Assembly: GCF_039529295.1 (NCBI RefSeq)
Contig: NZ_BAAAMN010000017.1
Span: 1-64,000 of the forward strand
Reading direction: 5' to 3'
DNA from: Yaniella flava
GTDB lineage: Bacteria; Actinomycetota; Actinomycetes; Actinomycetales; Micrococcaceae
Length of the DNA: 64,000 nt
Shown: piece after piece, positions 44,280 through 51,954 of the stretch
How the letters are laid out: every line of letters starts with the position of its first letter
How positions within the stretch are numbered: position 1 is the first letter of the stretch
Position numbers and translations under genes: made by a program
Notes under the pieces: model-generated
Told to the model about the DNA's origin: nothing
Database searches by the model: none
The model's input: only the letters and a program-made list of their open reading frames with translations

Positions 44280-45224
44280 ATGGACCTGTCACTTCGCCGC
44301 CTGAAGATGCTGCGGGAGCTGCACCGGCGTGGCACTGTGACTGCCGCAGCTGAGTCGTTACATTACAGTCCTTCCGGGATTTCTCAGCAGTTGACCCAGT
44401 TGGAGCGCGACGTCGGGGTGGTGTTAGTAGAACGCGTCGGTCGCCGTGTCCGGCTCACTGAGCTCGGACTGGTATTAGCCGAGCACGCCGAAGAAATTCT
44501 GGGCGCGGTGGAACGCGCTTCCATGGCGCTGGAACAGGTCCAAGGTGGCGTTACTGCCCGACTGACGGCCGGGGTGTGGGCTTCGGTTGCTTCCGGTCTG
44601 GTGACCCCGGCATTGGGCGCGTTGGCCAAGCAGCACCCGGGCATCGAGGTGCGCACCGTCGAACTGGCACCCGAATCGATGGCAGAAGCCGTGCTGGACG
44701 GTACTTTGGATTTTTCGTTCGTGATTGACTATACGAACTATCCGATGGTGTGGGACCCTGCGTTGAGTCGCGAAGTGATCGCAGTGGAACGGCTCTACGC
44801 TGCAGCTCCGGCCGGGAGCATCCCCGGCGCCACGGTATCGCTGACCGATCTGAGCGAGCACCCCTGGATCTTGGCTGGTTCGCGCTCGCATTTGGGCAAA
44901 GCGATTCGGCTGGCCTGCCGACGCCAAGGATTTGAACCACAGATTATGCACACCGTGGAGGAACAGTCGACCGCACTGGTGATGGTCGCCGGTGGTTTGG
45001 GCGTGTCGTTGGTGTCTGATCTCGCGTTAGATATGGTGCCCGATGGCGTGGGGATCGTGGCGCTGGACCAGCCGGTCATGCGCACAGTATCAATCGCTTG
45101 GCGCAGCACTCCAACACCGCGTGCCCCGTTGGATCTGGTGGTTGACGCGATGCGCACGGCGGCGGCCGAACGGGGGATTGCCAGCAGCACGGGGTTGCCG
45201 CAGCCGGAGGAGGAGCAGCATTAA
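44280..45224 (+). CDS. LysR family transcriptional regulator
   Basis: The 314-residue protein starts MDLSLRRLKMLRELHRRGTV, with the HTH at about 15-62 (AAAESLHYSPSGISQQLTQLE) and a periplasmic-binding-like effector domain. TACACT lies 7 nt upstream of the ATG and there is no Shine-Dalgarno, so a leaderless mRNA is likely; a more upstream start at 44226 would cover this element. Divergent from the dehydrogenase gene and convergent with ehuA (4-nt overlap). It probably controls the dehydrogenase and perhaps the uptake genes. Confidence 0.88.
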   Translation: MDLSLRRLKMLRELHRRGTVTAAAESLHYSPSGISQQLTQLERDVGVVLVERVGRRVRLTELGLVLAEHAEEILGAVERASMALEQVQGGVTARLTAGVWASVASGLVTPALGALAKQHPGIEVRTVELAPESMAEAVLDGTLDFSFVIDYTNYPMVWDPALSREVIAVERLYAAAPAGSIPGATVSLTDLSEHPWILAGSRSHLGKAIRLACRRQGFEPQIMHTVEEQSTALVMVAGGLGVSLVSDLALDMVPDGVGIVALDQPVMRTVSIAWRSTPTPRAPLDLVVDAMRTAAAERGIASSTGLPQPEEEQH

Positions 45225-46021
45225 CTGTCGCGCAGCACCGCCGAAAGGAATTGCCTGGTCCGCTCATTGGACGGGTTGGTGAAGATGGTTTCAGGGTCGT
45301 TGGACTCGACGACCTTGCCCCCGTCGAACATCATCACTCGGTGCGAAACATCTCGGGCGAAACTCATCTCGTGGGTGACAATCAACATCGTGACGTTCGT
45401 ATTTTCTGCAACATCGCGCAGCACTTGTAACACGTCGCCGACCACTTCGGGATCCAGTGCCGAGGTGACTTCATCCAGCAAGAGGATTTCGGGGTCCATT
45501 GCCAGGGCCCTGGCGATCGCCACACGCTGCTGCTGACCACCGGAGAGCTGGGTAGGGTGCGCATCGGCTTTGTCCGGCACACCGACCTGCTCAAGCAATT
45601 CACGGGCCCGGGCAGTGGCCTCGTCTTTGGACTTGCCCAACACGTGAATGGGTGCTTCGGTGATGTTCTGCATGACCGTCATGTTTGGGAACAAATTGAA
45701 TTGTTGAAACACCATCCCGATACGAGTACGGATCTTTTTCTGTTCCCGGCTGGATACCGGCATCCGCTTGCCGTTGCGCTGTTCATACGCCAGCGGTTGG
45801 CCATCAATGTAGATGTAACCGGCACTGAGCTCTTCAAGGGTCATGACCAGACGCAAGATGGTCGTCTTACCAGAACCGGAAGGTCCAATGAGAGTCACTC
45901 GCTCGCCGCGTTCCACTGAGAAATTGAGATCCTTCAGGACCGTTTTATCGCCGAAGTGCTTTTCGACATCGCGGAATTCAATCACGGGGTGGGTGCTGTG
46001 CGGATCAGTGGGCGTAGGCAA
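45221..46021 (-). CDS. ehuA: Polar amino-acid/ectoine ABC transporter ATP-binding protein
   Basis: The 266-residue ABC ATPase has Walker A GPSGSGKTT, Q-loop QQFNLFPNMTV, signature LSGGQQQRVAIARALA, Walker B ILLLDEVTSALDP and the switch His in VTHEM. It belongs to the polar amino-acid (PAAT) group that includes EhuA. The TTG start is supported by GGAGAAGG just upstream and overlaps the end of ehuD by 17 nt. Last gene of the leftward ehuBCDA operon. The ehu symbol rests on the binding protein and is not proven. Confidence 0.82.
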   Translation of the reverse strand: MPTPTDPHSTHPVIEFRDVEKHFGDKTVLKDLNFSVERGERVTLIGPSGSGKTTILRLVMTLEELSAGYIYIDGQPLAYEQRNGKRMPVSSREQKKIRTRIGMVFQQFNLFPNMTVMQNITEAPIHVLGKSKDEATARARELLEQVGVPDKADAHPTQLSGGQQQRVAIARALAMDPEILLLDEVTSALDPEVVGDVLQVLRDVAENTNVTMLIVTHEMSFARDVSHRVMMFDGGKVVESNDPETIFTNPSNERTRQFLSAVLRDS

Positions 46022-46724
46022 GTGCCTTCTCCAATCGGTTGACGAGGACGGCGGTGCCGTAACTGGCGATCAAAAAGATAAGGCCGGCAATCGTAATGGT
46101 TTCAATATATCGGTAGGTGAAGCCGCCGATTTCCAATGCCGTGGTCACCATCTCCATGACAGAGATGGAGATCAAAAACGGCGTGTCTTTGAACATTGAG
46201 ATCGCATAGTTGCCCAGTGAGGGCACCGTGGAACGTAACGCCTGCGGGATGATTACCCGGCGCCATGTGCGCGTAGCAGGCATGGATAGGGCGGTGGTTG
46301 CTTCCCACTGGCCGGTCGGGACCGAATCAATGCCCGCACGATACACCTCGGACATATACGTGGAATAGTGCACACCGTACACCAGTAGGGCTATGGTCAT
46401 TGGCTCCATCCATACGAAACCGTAGAACAGGACCAATAATTGGACGACGATGGGCGTCATCCGAATGAAATTCGCAATCCAGGTAACCAACAACGACAGG
46501 GGTTTTGGCAACAGCCGAATCAGGATTGCAATCACGAGCCCAAGAACGACTGCGATCATCGTGCCAACGACCGTGACGAGCAGGGTTACCTGGAGAAAGG
46601 AACTTAACATCTGCGGCAAGACTTCCCACGCGAAGTCCCAGCGCCAGAAACTGGTGGAGTCATCGATATCTGGCGTGTCCACCGTTGCAGGCACCACGTG
46701 GGCTAGAAGTCCGAGCATGTTCAT
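46005..46724 (-). CDS. ehuD: Ectoine/amino-acid ABC transporter permease
   Basis: The 239-residue HisM-type permease has five to six TM segments and the PAAT permease EAA loop (VPTGQWEATTALSMPATRTWRRVIIPQALRSTVPSL in short: QWEATTALSM and IIPQALR). The start ATG overlaps the stop of the upstream permease gene (ATGA). It should pair with the EhuC-like protein as a heterodimer in the membrane. Confidence 0.82.
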   Translation of the reverse strand: MNMLGLLAHVVPATVDTPDIDDSTSFWRWDFAWEVLPQMLSSFLQVTLLVTVVGTMIAVVLGLVIAILIRLLPKPLSLLVTWIANFIRMTPIVVQLLVLFYGFVWMEPMTIALLVYGVHYSTYMSEVYRAGIDSVPTGQWEATTALSMPATRTWRRVIIPQALRSTVPSLGNYAISMFKDTPFLISISVMEMVTTALEIGGFTYRYIETITIAGLIFLIASYGTAVLVNRLEKALAYAH

Positions 46725-47476
46725 GACGATCCTCCTGACCCCGTCGTTACCGTCACCGCGTCATTATGGGAGCGGTTTTTCTTCGGGAGCGGAGAGAGAA
46801 TCTCTAGCAGGCTTGGACCCTGACCCAGGCGATGCTTTGCCCGGGCCTCGAGTATCCGCATGAGCTGTGTCAAGATCAAAGCGATGAGGAAATATACCAC
46901 CAACCCCACAACTGCCAGGGCGAAGAACCAGTCGGTAGTGCGCCGAAGCTGGAGCATTTCGAACGTGAATTCGTTCATACCGATGATATAGACAATAGAA
47001 CTGCCTTTGAGTAGGTGCACCCAGAGATTGGTCAGTGAAGGCAACATCAGGGCCCATGCCTGGGGGAAAATTACACGGCGAACTTTATGCGGCCACGACA
47101 TCGATAGAGCGGTGGTGGCTTCCCATTGGCTCTGTGGTACTGAGGTCAAAGAAGCACGGACAGCTTCGGCGCCATAAGCACCGTAATTCAGTGTGAGCCC
47201 GAAGATGGCTACCATCATGGCGCCCAGGCTTGGGCCGAACAGTGGCAGGACATAGAACAGCCACATCAGCTGCACCAGTAATGATGTACCGCGGAAGAAT
47301 TCGATGATGATGCGGGCCGGGAGGCGAACCAGTTTTCGTGGGCTGCCCGCCATCAGGCCCAAGGTCACTGCAACAACGAATGCGAGTAGACCACTGATCA
47401 CGGTGAGTTGGACCGTCAGCAGCAGGCCCTCCAGTAACCGGGGCCCGTGCATGGAGAGGGCATCTAGATAATTCAC
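46721..47476 (-). CDS. ehuC: Ectoine/amino-acid ABC transporter permease
   Basis: The 251-residue permease is a paralogue of the next one, with TM segments at about 18-40, 55-75, 85-105 and 185-210, and the coupling loop QWEATTALSM with IFPQAWALMLPSL. An ARASLTSVPQSQ stretch precedes it, as in EhuC/EhuD proteins. It lies 101 nt downstream of the binding-protein gene, behind a strong hairpin that may lower permease expression relative to the binding protein. Confidence 0.82.
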   Translation of the reverse strand: MNYLDALSMHGPRLLEGLLLTVQLTVISGLLAFVVAVTLGLMAGSPRKLVRLPARIIIEFFRGTSLLVQLMWLFYVLPLFGPSLGAMMVAIFGLTLNYGAYGAEAVRASLTSVPQSQWEATTALSMSWPHKVRRVIFPQAWALMLPSLTNLWVHLLKGSSIVYIIGMNEFTFEMLQLRRTTDWFFALAVVGLVVYFLIALILTQLMRILEARAKHRLGQGPSLLEILSPLPKKNRSHNDAVTVTTGSGGSS

Positions 47477-47511
47477 AAGACGACGTGATTCCCTTCTGGA
47501 TTCTTTGGGAT

Positions 47512-47546
47512 GCTCCCTCCGAGCGAGCGGGTCGGTCGGAGGGAGC
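47512..47546 (-). terminator. Intercistronic hairpin between ehuB and ehuC
   Basis: Perfect 11-bp inverted repeat GCTCCCTCCGA / TCGGAGGGAGC with a 13-nt loop in the 101-nt gap after ehuB. Such stem-loops stabilise the binding-protein message and reduce read-through to the permease genes. Confidence 0.65.
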
Positions 47547-47577
47547 CATCAGGAACAGTCAACGGCTAGGAACGTGA

Positions 47578-48486
47578 CTATTCCTCGATATCCTGGAGGG
47601 CTTCTAGATCGCCGTTGCACAGTGCTTCAGCGGTCATGTCCTCGGGTGGAACCTCAGCGTCGGTGAAGCCGAATTCACCGATAATCTCACCAAGTTCGCC
47701 GTTGGATTTCAGCTCTGCAAGGTGCTCGTTGTATTCATCGAGTGTTTCGGTGTCGTCCTGGCGGAAGACAGTGGACCCGGCCCCATACTGTAGGACCCCG
47801 TCAATTTCTTGCACAAATGGCCCCGTGACCTCAACGCCTTCAGCGTCTTCGGCCATCTGGTTGAGCGAGATAGCAGTCATCGCGAAGACATCCGCGCGTC
47901 CACCCTGAACCATCTTGAGACCCTCATCGGCGCTTCCCACGCCGTCATAGTCGAGTCCCAGATCCGTGGCATAACCCGCCTCAATACCTGCGGTCAGGGT
48001 GGCCAAGGTAATATCCTCACCGGCTTCCTGCGCTTCTAGCACATCGTCGAGGTCTTCTACACCGTGTGGGTTGCCTTCTTCGACGAGGAGCGTGGTTGTG
48101 TACATGATTTCTGGTTCAGCGAAAGCGGCTTCTTCACACCGTTCCGGGGTGATGGACATGCCCGCCGAGATGGCATCGAAGCGTTCTGCATTGAGCCCGG
48201 GGATGAGGTTGTCCCAATCCACAAGCTCTGCCTCAACTTCATAGCCCATATCGCCAAAGATCCGTTCGGCCAACGCTACGGTCGCACCCTCGGGCTCACC
48301 TTCATCATTGAGGTAGGAGTAAGGGATTTCGCCAGCAATGCCAACCGTAATCGTCTCGCTGGCTTCTTCGCCGCCGTCTGCTCCACCACCGTTGTCCGCT
48401 TCCTCGCCGCTACATGCGGTCAGCGCGAACAGCGCTGCCGCTGAAACCGCGGCAGCTTTTGTTATTTTCGATGTGTTGCGAACCAT
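47578..48486 (-). CDS. ehuB: Ectoine/hydroxyectoine-type substrate-binding lipoprotein
   Basis: The 302-residue lipoprotein has a signal peptide and lipobox (LFALTACSG, Cys about 25), then an SBP_bac_3 domain. The stretch LIPGLNAERFDAISAGMSITPERC closely follows EhuB proteins, including PERC with its cysteine. First gene of the ehuBCDA operon. A GlxR-like site lies about 100 bp upstream. Ectoine or hydroxyectoine is the best guess for the ligand; another polar amino acid is possible because no doeA/eutD or doeB/eutE gene is in the window. Confidence 0.82.
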   Translation of the reverse strand: MVRNTSKITKAAAVSAAALFALTACSGEEADNGGGADGGEEASETITVGIAGEIPYSYLNDEGEPEGATVALAERIFGDMGYEVEAELVDWDNLIPGLNAERFDAISAGMSITPERCEEAAFAEPEIMYTTTLLVEEGNPHGVEDLDDVLEAQEAGEDITLATLTAGIEAGYATDLGLDYDGVGSADEGLKMVQGGRADVFAMTAISLNQMAEDAEGVEVTGPFVQEIDGVLQYGAGSTVFRQDDTETLDEYNEHLAELKSNGELGEIIGEFGFTDAEVPPEDMTAEALCNGDLEALQDIEE

Positions 48487-48579
48487 AAAAGATAACCATC
48501 CTTATGCTGCACCGACCTCACCGTCGGACACATCTTCAATGACTGCCGAGAGTAGGCCTGGTGCGCAGTTCCTCTTCGA

Positions 48580-48593
48580 GTGATTTATGTCAC
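48580..48593. promoter_or_regulatory. GlxR/CRP-like binding site upstream of ehuB
   Basis: GTGATTTATGTCAC exactly fits GTGA-NN-TA-NN-TCAC, with its centre about 100 bp upstream of the ehuB start codon. The remainder of the 48487-48753 gap shows no gene. Confidence 0.6.
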
Positions 48594-48753
48594 CTGCTGG
48601 GCAGGCTGAATGGGAACCCTCAACAGCTCGAGCGCCAATATGTGGAATTCTCAAAAAAATTTATGAATTTGAGATGTTTCGGCTCTCACTGGGTATGCAA
48701 CGTTCAATACTTGAAAAAACTACGCGTGCTGGTTACCAGCAGTGACGCTGGTG

Positions 48754-49173
48754 CTAAGCAAAATCGTGAGCATGTGGTGGACGCTGGGTGCCCGCCTGAA
48801 TTGCTTCCGCAGGGTCTGTGCCAAGACCGATGATGCGGTTGGAGTCATCAACGTGCACCACGTTGGGCTGGTAGCTACGGGCTTCGGCGTCTTGCATCTG
48901 CGCATAGGCGATGAGAATCACGAGGTCACCGGGATGGACGAGAAGCGCTGCAGCCCCGTTGATGCCAACTACCCCGGAATCGCGTTCCCCGGCGATCGTG
49001 TAGGTCTCGAGACGAGCGCCGTTGGTAATATCCACGATCGAGACGAGTTCACCGGGCAGAATGTTCGCAGCATCCAGCAGGTTCTGATCCACGGTCACTG
49101 AGCCAACGTAGTGCAGATTCGCTTCGGTGACAGTAGCACGGTGGATCTTGGCGTGGAACATAGTGCGCAACAT
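48754..49173 (-). CDS. panD: Aspartate 1-decarboxylase
   Basis: Pyruvoyl enzyme making beta-alanine for pantothenate and CoA. The 139-residue proenzyme has the self-cleavage site at Gly24-Ser25 (HYVGSVTVD), which agrees with the usual position when the start MLRTMFHAK is used. TYTIAGERDSGVVGINGAAALL and GDLVILIAYAQM are also typical. It lies 58 nt downstream of modC on the same strand; panB/panC are not adjacent. Confidence 0.93.
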   Translation of the reverse strand: MLRTMFHAKIHRATVTEANLHYVGSVTVDQNLLDAANILPGELVSIVDITNGARLETYTIAGERDSGVVGINGAAALLVHPGDLVILIAYAQMQDAEARSYQPNVVHVDDSNRIIGLGTDPAEAIQAGTQRPPHAHDFA

Positions 49174-49231
49174 GGAGTCTGCCTCTCAGCGTGATAAAAG
49201 TGCAAGTGCGGGGCGATAGCCGAGGGCAAGT

Positions 49232-49882
49232 CTACCGTCTCATGTGAACTACCTCATCGGCGAGTGCTACCACATCGTCGTGGTGATGGGTCACCAACAC
49301 CACCGTCAGATCTCGGGTGACCTCGGCCAAAACATCCCGGATGGCCGGTGCCGCATCAACATCAAGGGCAGCCAGCGGTTCATCCAATAAGACCAGACGC
49401 GGACCCGATGCCAAGACCCTGGCGATGGCCACACGCTGCGCCTGCCCGCCGGAGAGCTGGTCGGGTTTGCGTTTCCCAAGACCGGCTAACCCGACGCGGT
49501 CCAACCATGCTTCGGCGGCTTCGCGACGAGCTTTGCGCCCAGTAATCCCCGCACGTTCCATGCCGTACATGATGTTTTCGCGTGCTGACAGATGAGGAAA
49601 CAGGTGGTGATCCTGCGAAAGATACCCGATACCACGGTCTTTGGCCGGCACCCACGTCACGGGCCTCTTGGCTGGGGATGGGCAATTGAATAGCGTCGTG
49701 TCACCAAGGTAGGCCCGACCCGTATCCGGGATCAGCCACCCGGCTAACGCCAAAAGCGTCGTCGTCTTGCCCGAACCATTCGGGCCAAGGAGACCAACCG
49801 TTGCACCGGCGTTCACCTCGAATGCGAGCTGAACATTGCGCTGGGCTACCGTGAGCTCAACCGAGAGTCCTGGGGCCGTCAT
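49232..49882 (-). CDS. modC: Molybdate ABC transporter ATP-binding protein, without Mop domain
   Basis: The 216-residue ATPase has Walker A GPNGSGKTT, signature LSGGQAQRVAIARVLA, Walker B LVLLDEPLAALD and the switch His in VTHHHDD. Typical ModC proteins have about 350 residues with a C-terminal TOBE/Mop molybdate-binding region; this one ends right after the ATPase core. The Mop domain is found instead on the HTH protein at the head of the operon. It overlaps modB by 4 nt. Confidence 0.85.
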   Translation of the reverse strand: MTAPGLSVELTVAQRNVQLAFEVNAGATVGLLGPNGSGKTTTLLALAGWLIPDTGRAYLGDTTLFNCPSPAKRPVTWVPAKDRGIGYLSQDHHLFPHLSARENIMYGMERAGITGRKARREAAEAWLDRVGLAGLGKRKPDQLSGGQAQRVAIARVLASGPRLVLLDEPLAALDVDAAPAIRDVLAEVTRDLTVVLVTHHHDDVVALADEVVHMRR

Positions 49883-50715
49883 GAAGTGCCCTCCCGGGAC
49901 TTCGTCGGACGGAAGTAGGCCACAGCAATCACAATGATCGCGACCGCAATAAGCACTAACGATAATGCGACGGCTGCATCCTGATCGGTCTCACGGGCCA
50001 GATAAATCTCCAAGGGCATGGTCCGTGTGGTGCCCTGCAATGAGCCAGCAAACGTAATGGTGGCACCAAATTCCCCCAGTGCACGGGCAAAGGTGAGTAC
50101 CGCACCCGAGATCAACCCGGGCCGCAGCAGCGGCAGCGTGATGGTGCTGAACGTCCGCCATTTCGAAGCGCCCAGCGACTGTGCAATGCGCTCGTAGTGC
50201 TCACCGCCAGATGCCAGATGTGATTCCAGCGAGGTCACCATAAATGGCAAGGCCACGAACGTTTGAGCCATGACCACTGCTGCGGTGGTGAATGCAATAT
50301 CAATGCCCATCGCGGAGAGGTGTTCACCGATCAGTCCGCGCCGCCCAAACGCTTCTATCAAAACAATCCCAGCAACGACGGGCGGGATCACGAGCGGGAC
50401 GAGGACAATCGAGTGGATCAGTGTTCGGCCCGGAAAATCCGTGCGTGCTAACACCAGGGCTAAGGGCACGCCGAGTATGACACAAAGGATGGTTGCCACC
50501 ACCGACGTCCGAAGCGATAACCACAGCGCATCCAGCGCAGCTTGACTGGTCAGTAGATGGGGTAGATCCGACCACGTGATATCCACCAGCAGGGTTATGA
50601 AGGGTAGAACAAAAAATGCGCCGGCCAAGCATGCGATACCGATGGCCGCTGCGGGGACGCCGGTCGCCAGATGCGCTCGCCGTCGGCCGGTGGTGACTTG
50701 TTTCGTGGCTGTCAT
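49879..50715 (-). CDS. modB: Molybdate ABC transporter permease
   Basis: The 278-residue permease has six TM segments and the ModB EAA loop (ERIAQSLGASKWRTFSTITLPLLRPGL, in short SLGASKWRTF and TLPLLRPG) followed by FARALGEFGATITFAGS, which is typical of ModB/CysT permeases. It overlaps modA and modC by 4 nt each (ATGA), so the four genes are one translation-coupled operon. Confidence 0.92.
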   Translation of the reverse strand: MTATKQVTTGRRRAHLATGVPAAAIGIACLAGAFFVLPFITLLVDITWSDLPHLLTSQAALDALWLSLRTSVVATILCVILGVPLALVLARTDFPGRTLIHSIVLVPLVIPPVVAGIVLIEAFGRRGLIGEHLSAMGIDIAFTTAAVVMAQTFVALPFMVTSLESHLASGGEHYERIAQSLGASKWRTFSTITLPLLRPGLISGAVLTFARALGEFGATITFAGSLQGTTRTMPLEIYLARETDQDAAVALSLVLIAVAIIVIAVAYFRPTKSREGTS

Positions 50716-51497
50716 GATGAGTGCTGATCTGGGGCCGTGAAGCCGTGTTCTTCTAAAATGGCCTGACCTGCCTTGGAATGGACATATTCAATGAATGTAT
50801 CGGCAGCTTCCGGACGCGTTGAGTTGGTGGTCCGCGCAATGGGGTAGTGGTTCAGCTGCTCGTCGGCTCCGACCAGGTCAAACGTTTGCACTTCGTCGGG
50901 GGCGAGTGCAGCGTCCGTGGCGTATACCAGTCCCGCATCAGCTTGTCCTGAGCGTACTTTGCCAAGGACATCTGATACCTGTTGTTCTTCTGATACAGGA
51001 CTCAGAGTGATCCCGGCGGCTTCTGCCAGCGTCTGTGACAGCCCACCACAGGGCACCTGTTGGGCGCAGACCACGAGATTGACCCCCTCGGCATTGGCAT
51101 CCTCGAGTGAAGAGATGTCGGCTGGATTGTCGGCAGGGACAATACCGACCAGTGAGTTTGCGGCAAACAATTGACGCGTGTCGGCCTCGACGGTTTCGTC
51201 GCTTTGGGCCGTGTCCATGGTTGTTTCATTCGCTGAGGCAAACACGTCGGCGGGAGCACCGTCCGCAAGATTTTGGACGAGTGTAGAGGAACCTGCGTAG
51301 TTAAAATCCACGGAAATGTTCGGGTGCTCCGCAGTGAATGCTTGGGCGATGTCGTCAAAGGGTTGTTGCAGGGAGGCCGCAGCGAGAACGTCGATCGTCA
51401 CCTCATCCATGGTGGTCTCTGGAGTCGAATCGGTGGCACTGCAACCGACAAGCGTCAAGGCAGTGGCAGTCATCAACACCGTGCCAGTACGTTTCAT
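50712..51497 (-). CDS. modA: Molybdate-binding lipoprotein
   Basis: The 261-residue binding protein has a signal peptide with lipobox TLVGCSA (Cys about 19), the DVLAAASLQQPFDDIAQAF start of the mature fold, YAGSSTLVQNLADGAPADVFASA (oxyanion-binding Ser in the SSTL turn) and a closing IARTTNSTRPEAADTFIEYV region. This is the ModA pattern. It is the second gene of the operon, overlapping the regulator gene by 4 nt. Confidence 0.93.
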   Translation of the reverse strand: MKRTGTVLMTATALTLVGCSATDSTPETTMDEVTIDVLAAASLQQPFDDIAQAFTAEHPNISVDFNYAGSSTLVQNLADGAPADVFASANETTMDTAQSDETVEADTRQLFAANSLVGIVPADNPADISSLEDANAEGVNLVVCAQQVPCGGLSQTLAEAAGITLSPVSEEQQVSDVLGKVRSGQADAGLVYATDAALAPDEVQTFDLVGADEQLNHYPIARTTNSTRPEAADTFIEYVHSKAGQAILEEHGFTAPDQHSS

Positions 51498-51901
51498 GAG
51501 GAGAGACCGGTCGTTTCGATGACAACGTTCGTGGCTTTGACAGTGGCAACCGCGGGAGAGCCAACCACTAAACCTAGGTCATGAACTGCTTCCGTGGAGA
51601 TCAGCGACACCACGCGGAAGGGTCCGCATTGTAGCTCGACTTGGGACATGACCGGATCAGATTGGATTTTTGTCACCAAGCCGGTGAGTTTATTTCTGGC
51701 CGAAGAATGCAATTCGCCCGGGACACTGGCACGGCCCTCTGCGGCGGCTTGAGCCAGTGCGGCGACTTCTGCACCGGCAACGACTTGTCGTCCCGAGTCA
51801 TCGTGGTGGGCAGTGAGCTTGCCTTGAGCGATCCAACGCCGCACCGAATCATCGGAGACCCCGAGATACCCGGCAGTCTCGGAAATACGCAAATACGTCA
51901 T
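51494..51901 (-). CDS. HTH-Mop regulator of molybdate uptake
   Basis: The protein (135 aa from the ATG at 51901, 137 from 51907) has an excisionase/MerR-like HTH (LRISETAGYLGVSDDSVRRWIAQGKL, in short SDDSVRRWI) and a C-terminal Mop/TOBE domain (SSARNKLTGLVTKIQ and VELQCGPFRVVSLIS) that binds molybdate. ModE does the same with other domains. TAGACT lies 8 nt before the ATG at 51901 and there is no Shine-Dalgarno, so the mRNA is probably leaderless. It heads the modABC operon and likely represses it when molybdate is plentiful. Confidence 0.85.
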   Translation of the reverse strand: MTYLRISETAGYLGVSDDSVRRWIAQGKLTAHHDDSGRQVVAGAEVAALAQAAAEGRASVPGELHSSARNKLTGLVTKIQSDPVMSQVELQCGPFRVVSLISTEAVHDLGLVVGSPAVATVKATNVVIETTGLSS

Positions 51902-51928
51902 AAACATGAAGTCTATGACGTATTTGCG
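51888..51928. promoter_or_regulatory. Perfect 15-bp inverted repeat over the mod operon start
   Basis: CGCAAATACGTCATA (51888-51902) and TATGACGTATTTGCG (51914-51928) are exact reverse complements, separated by 11 nt. The repeat covers the likely -10 (TAGACT), the transcription start and the first codons of the HTH-Mop gene. It is the natural candidate operator for that regulator. Confidence 0.75.
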
Positions 51929-51954
51929 GGAAAGGTAAAGGTTTTATACCGTGA

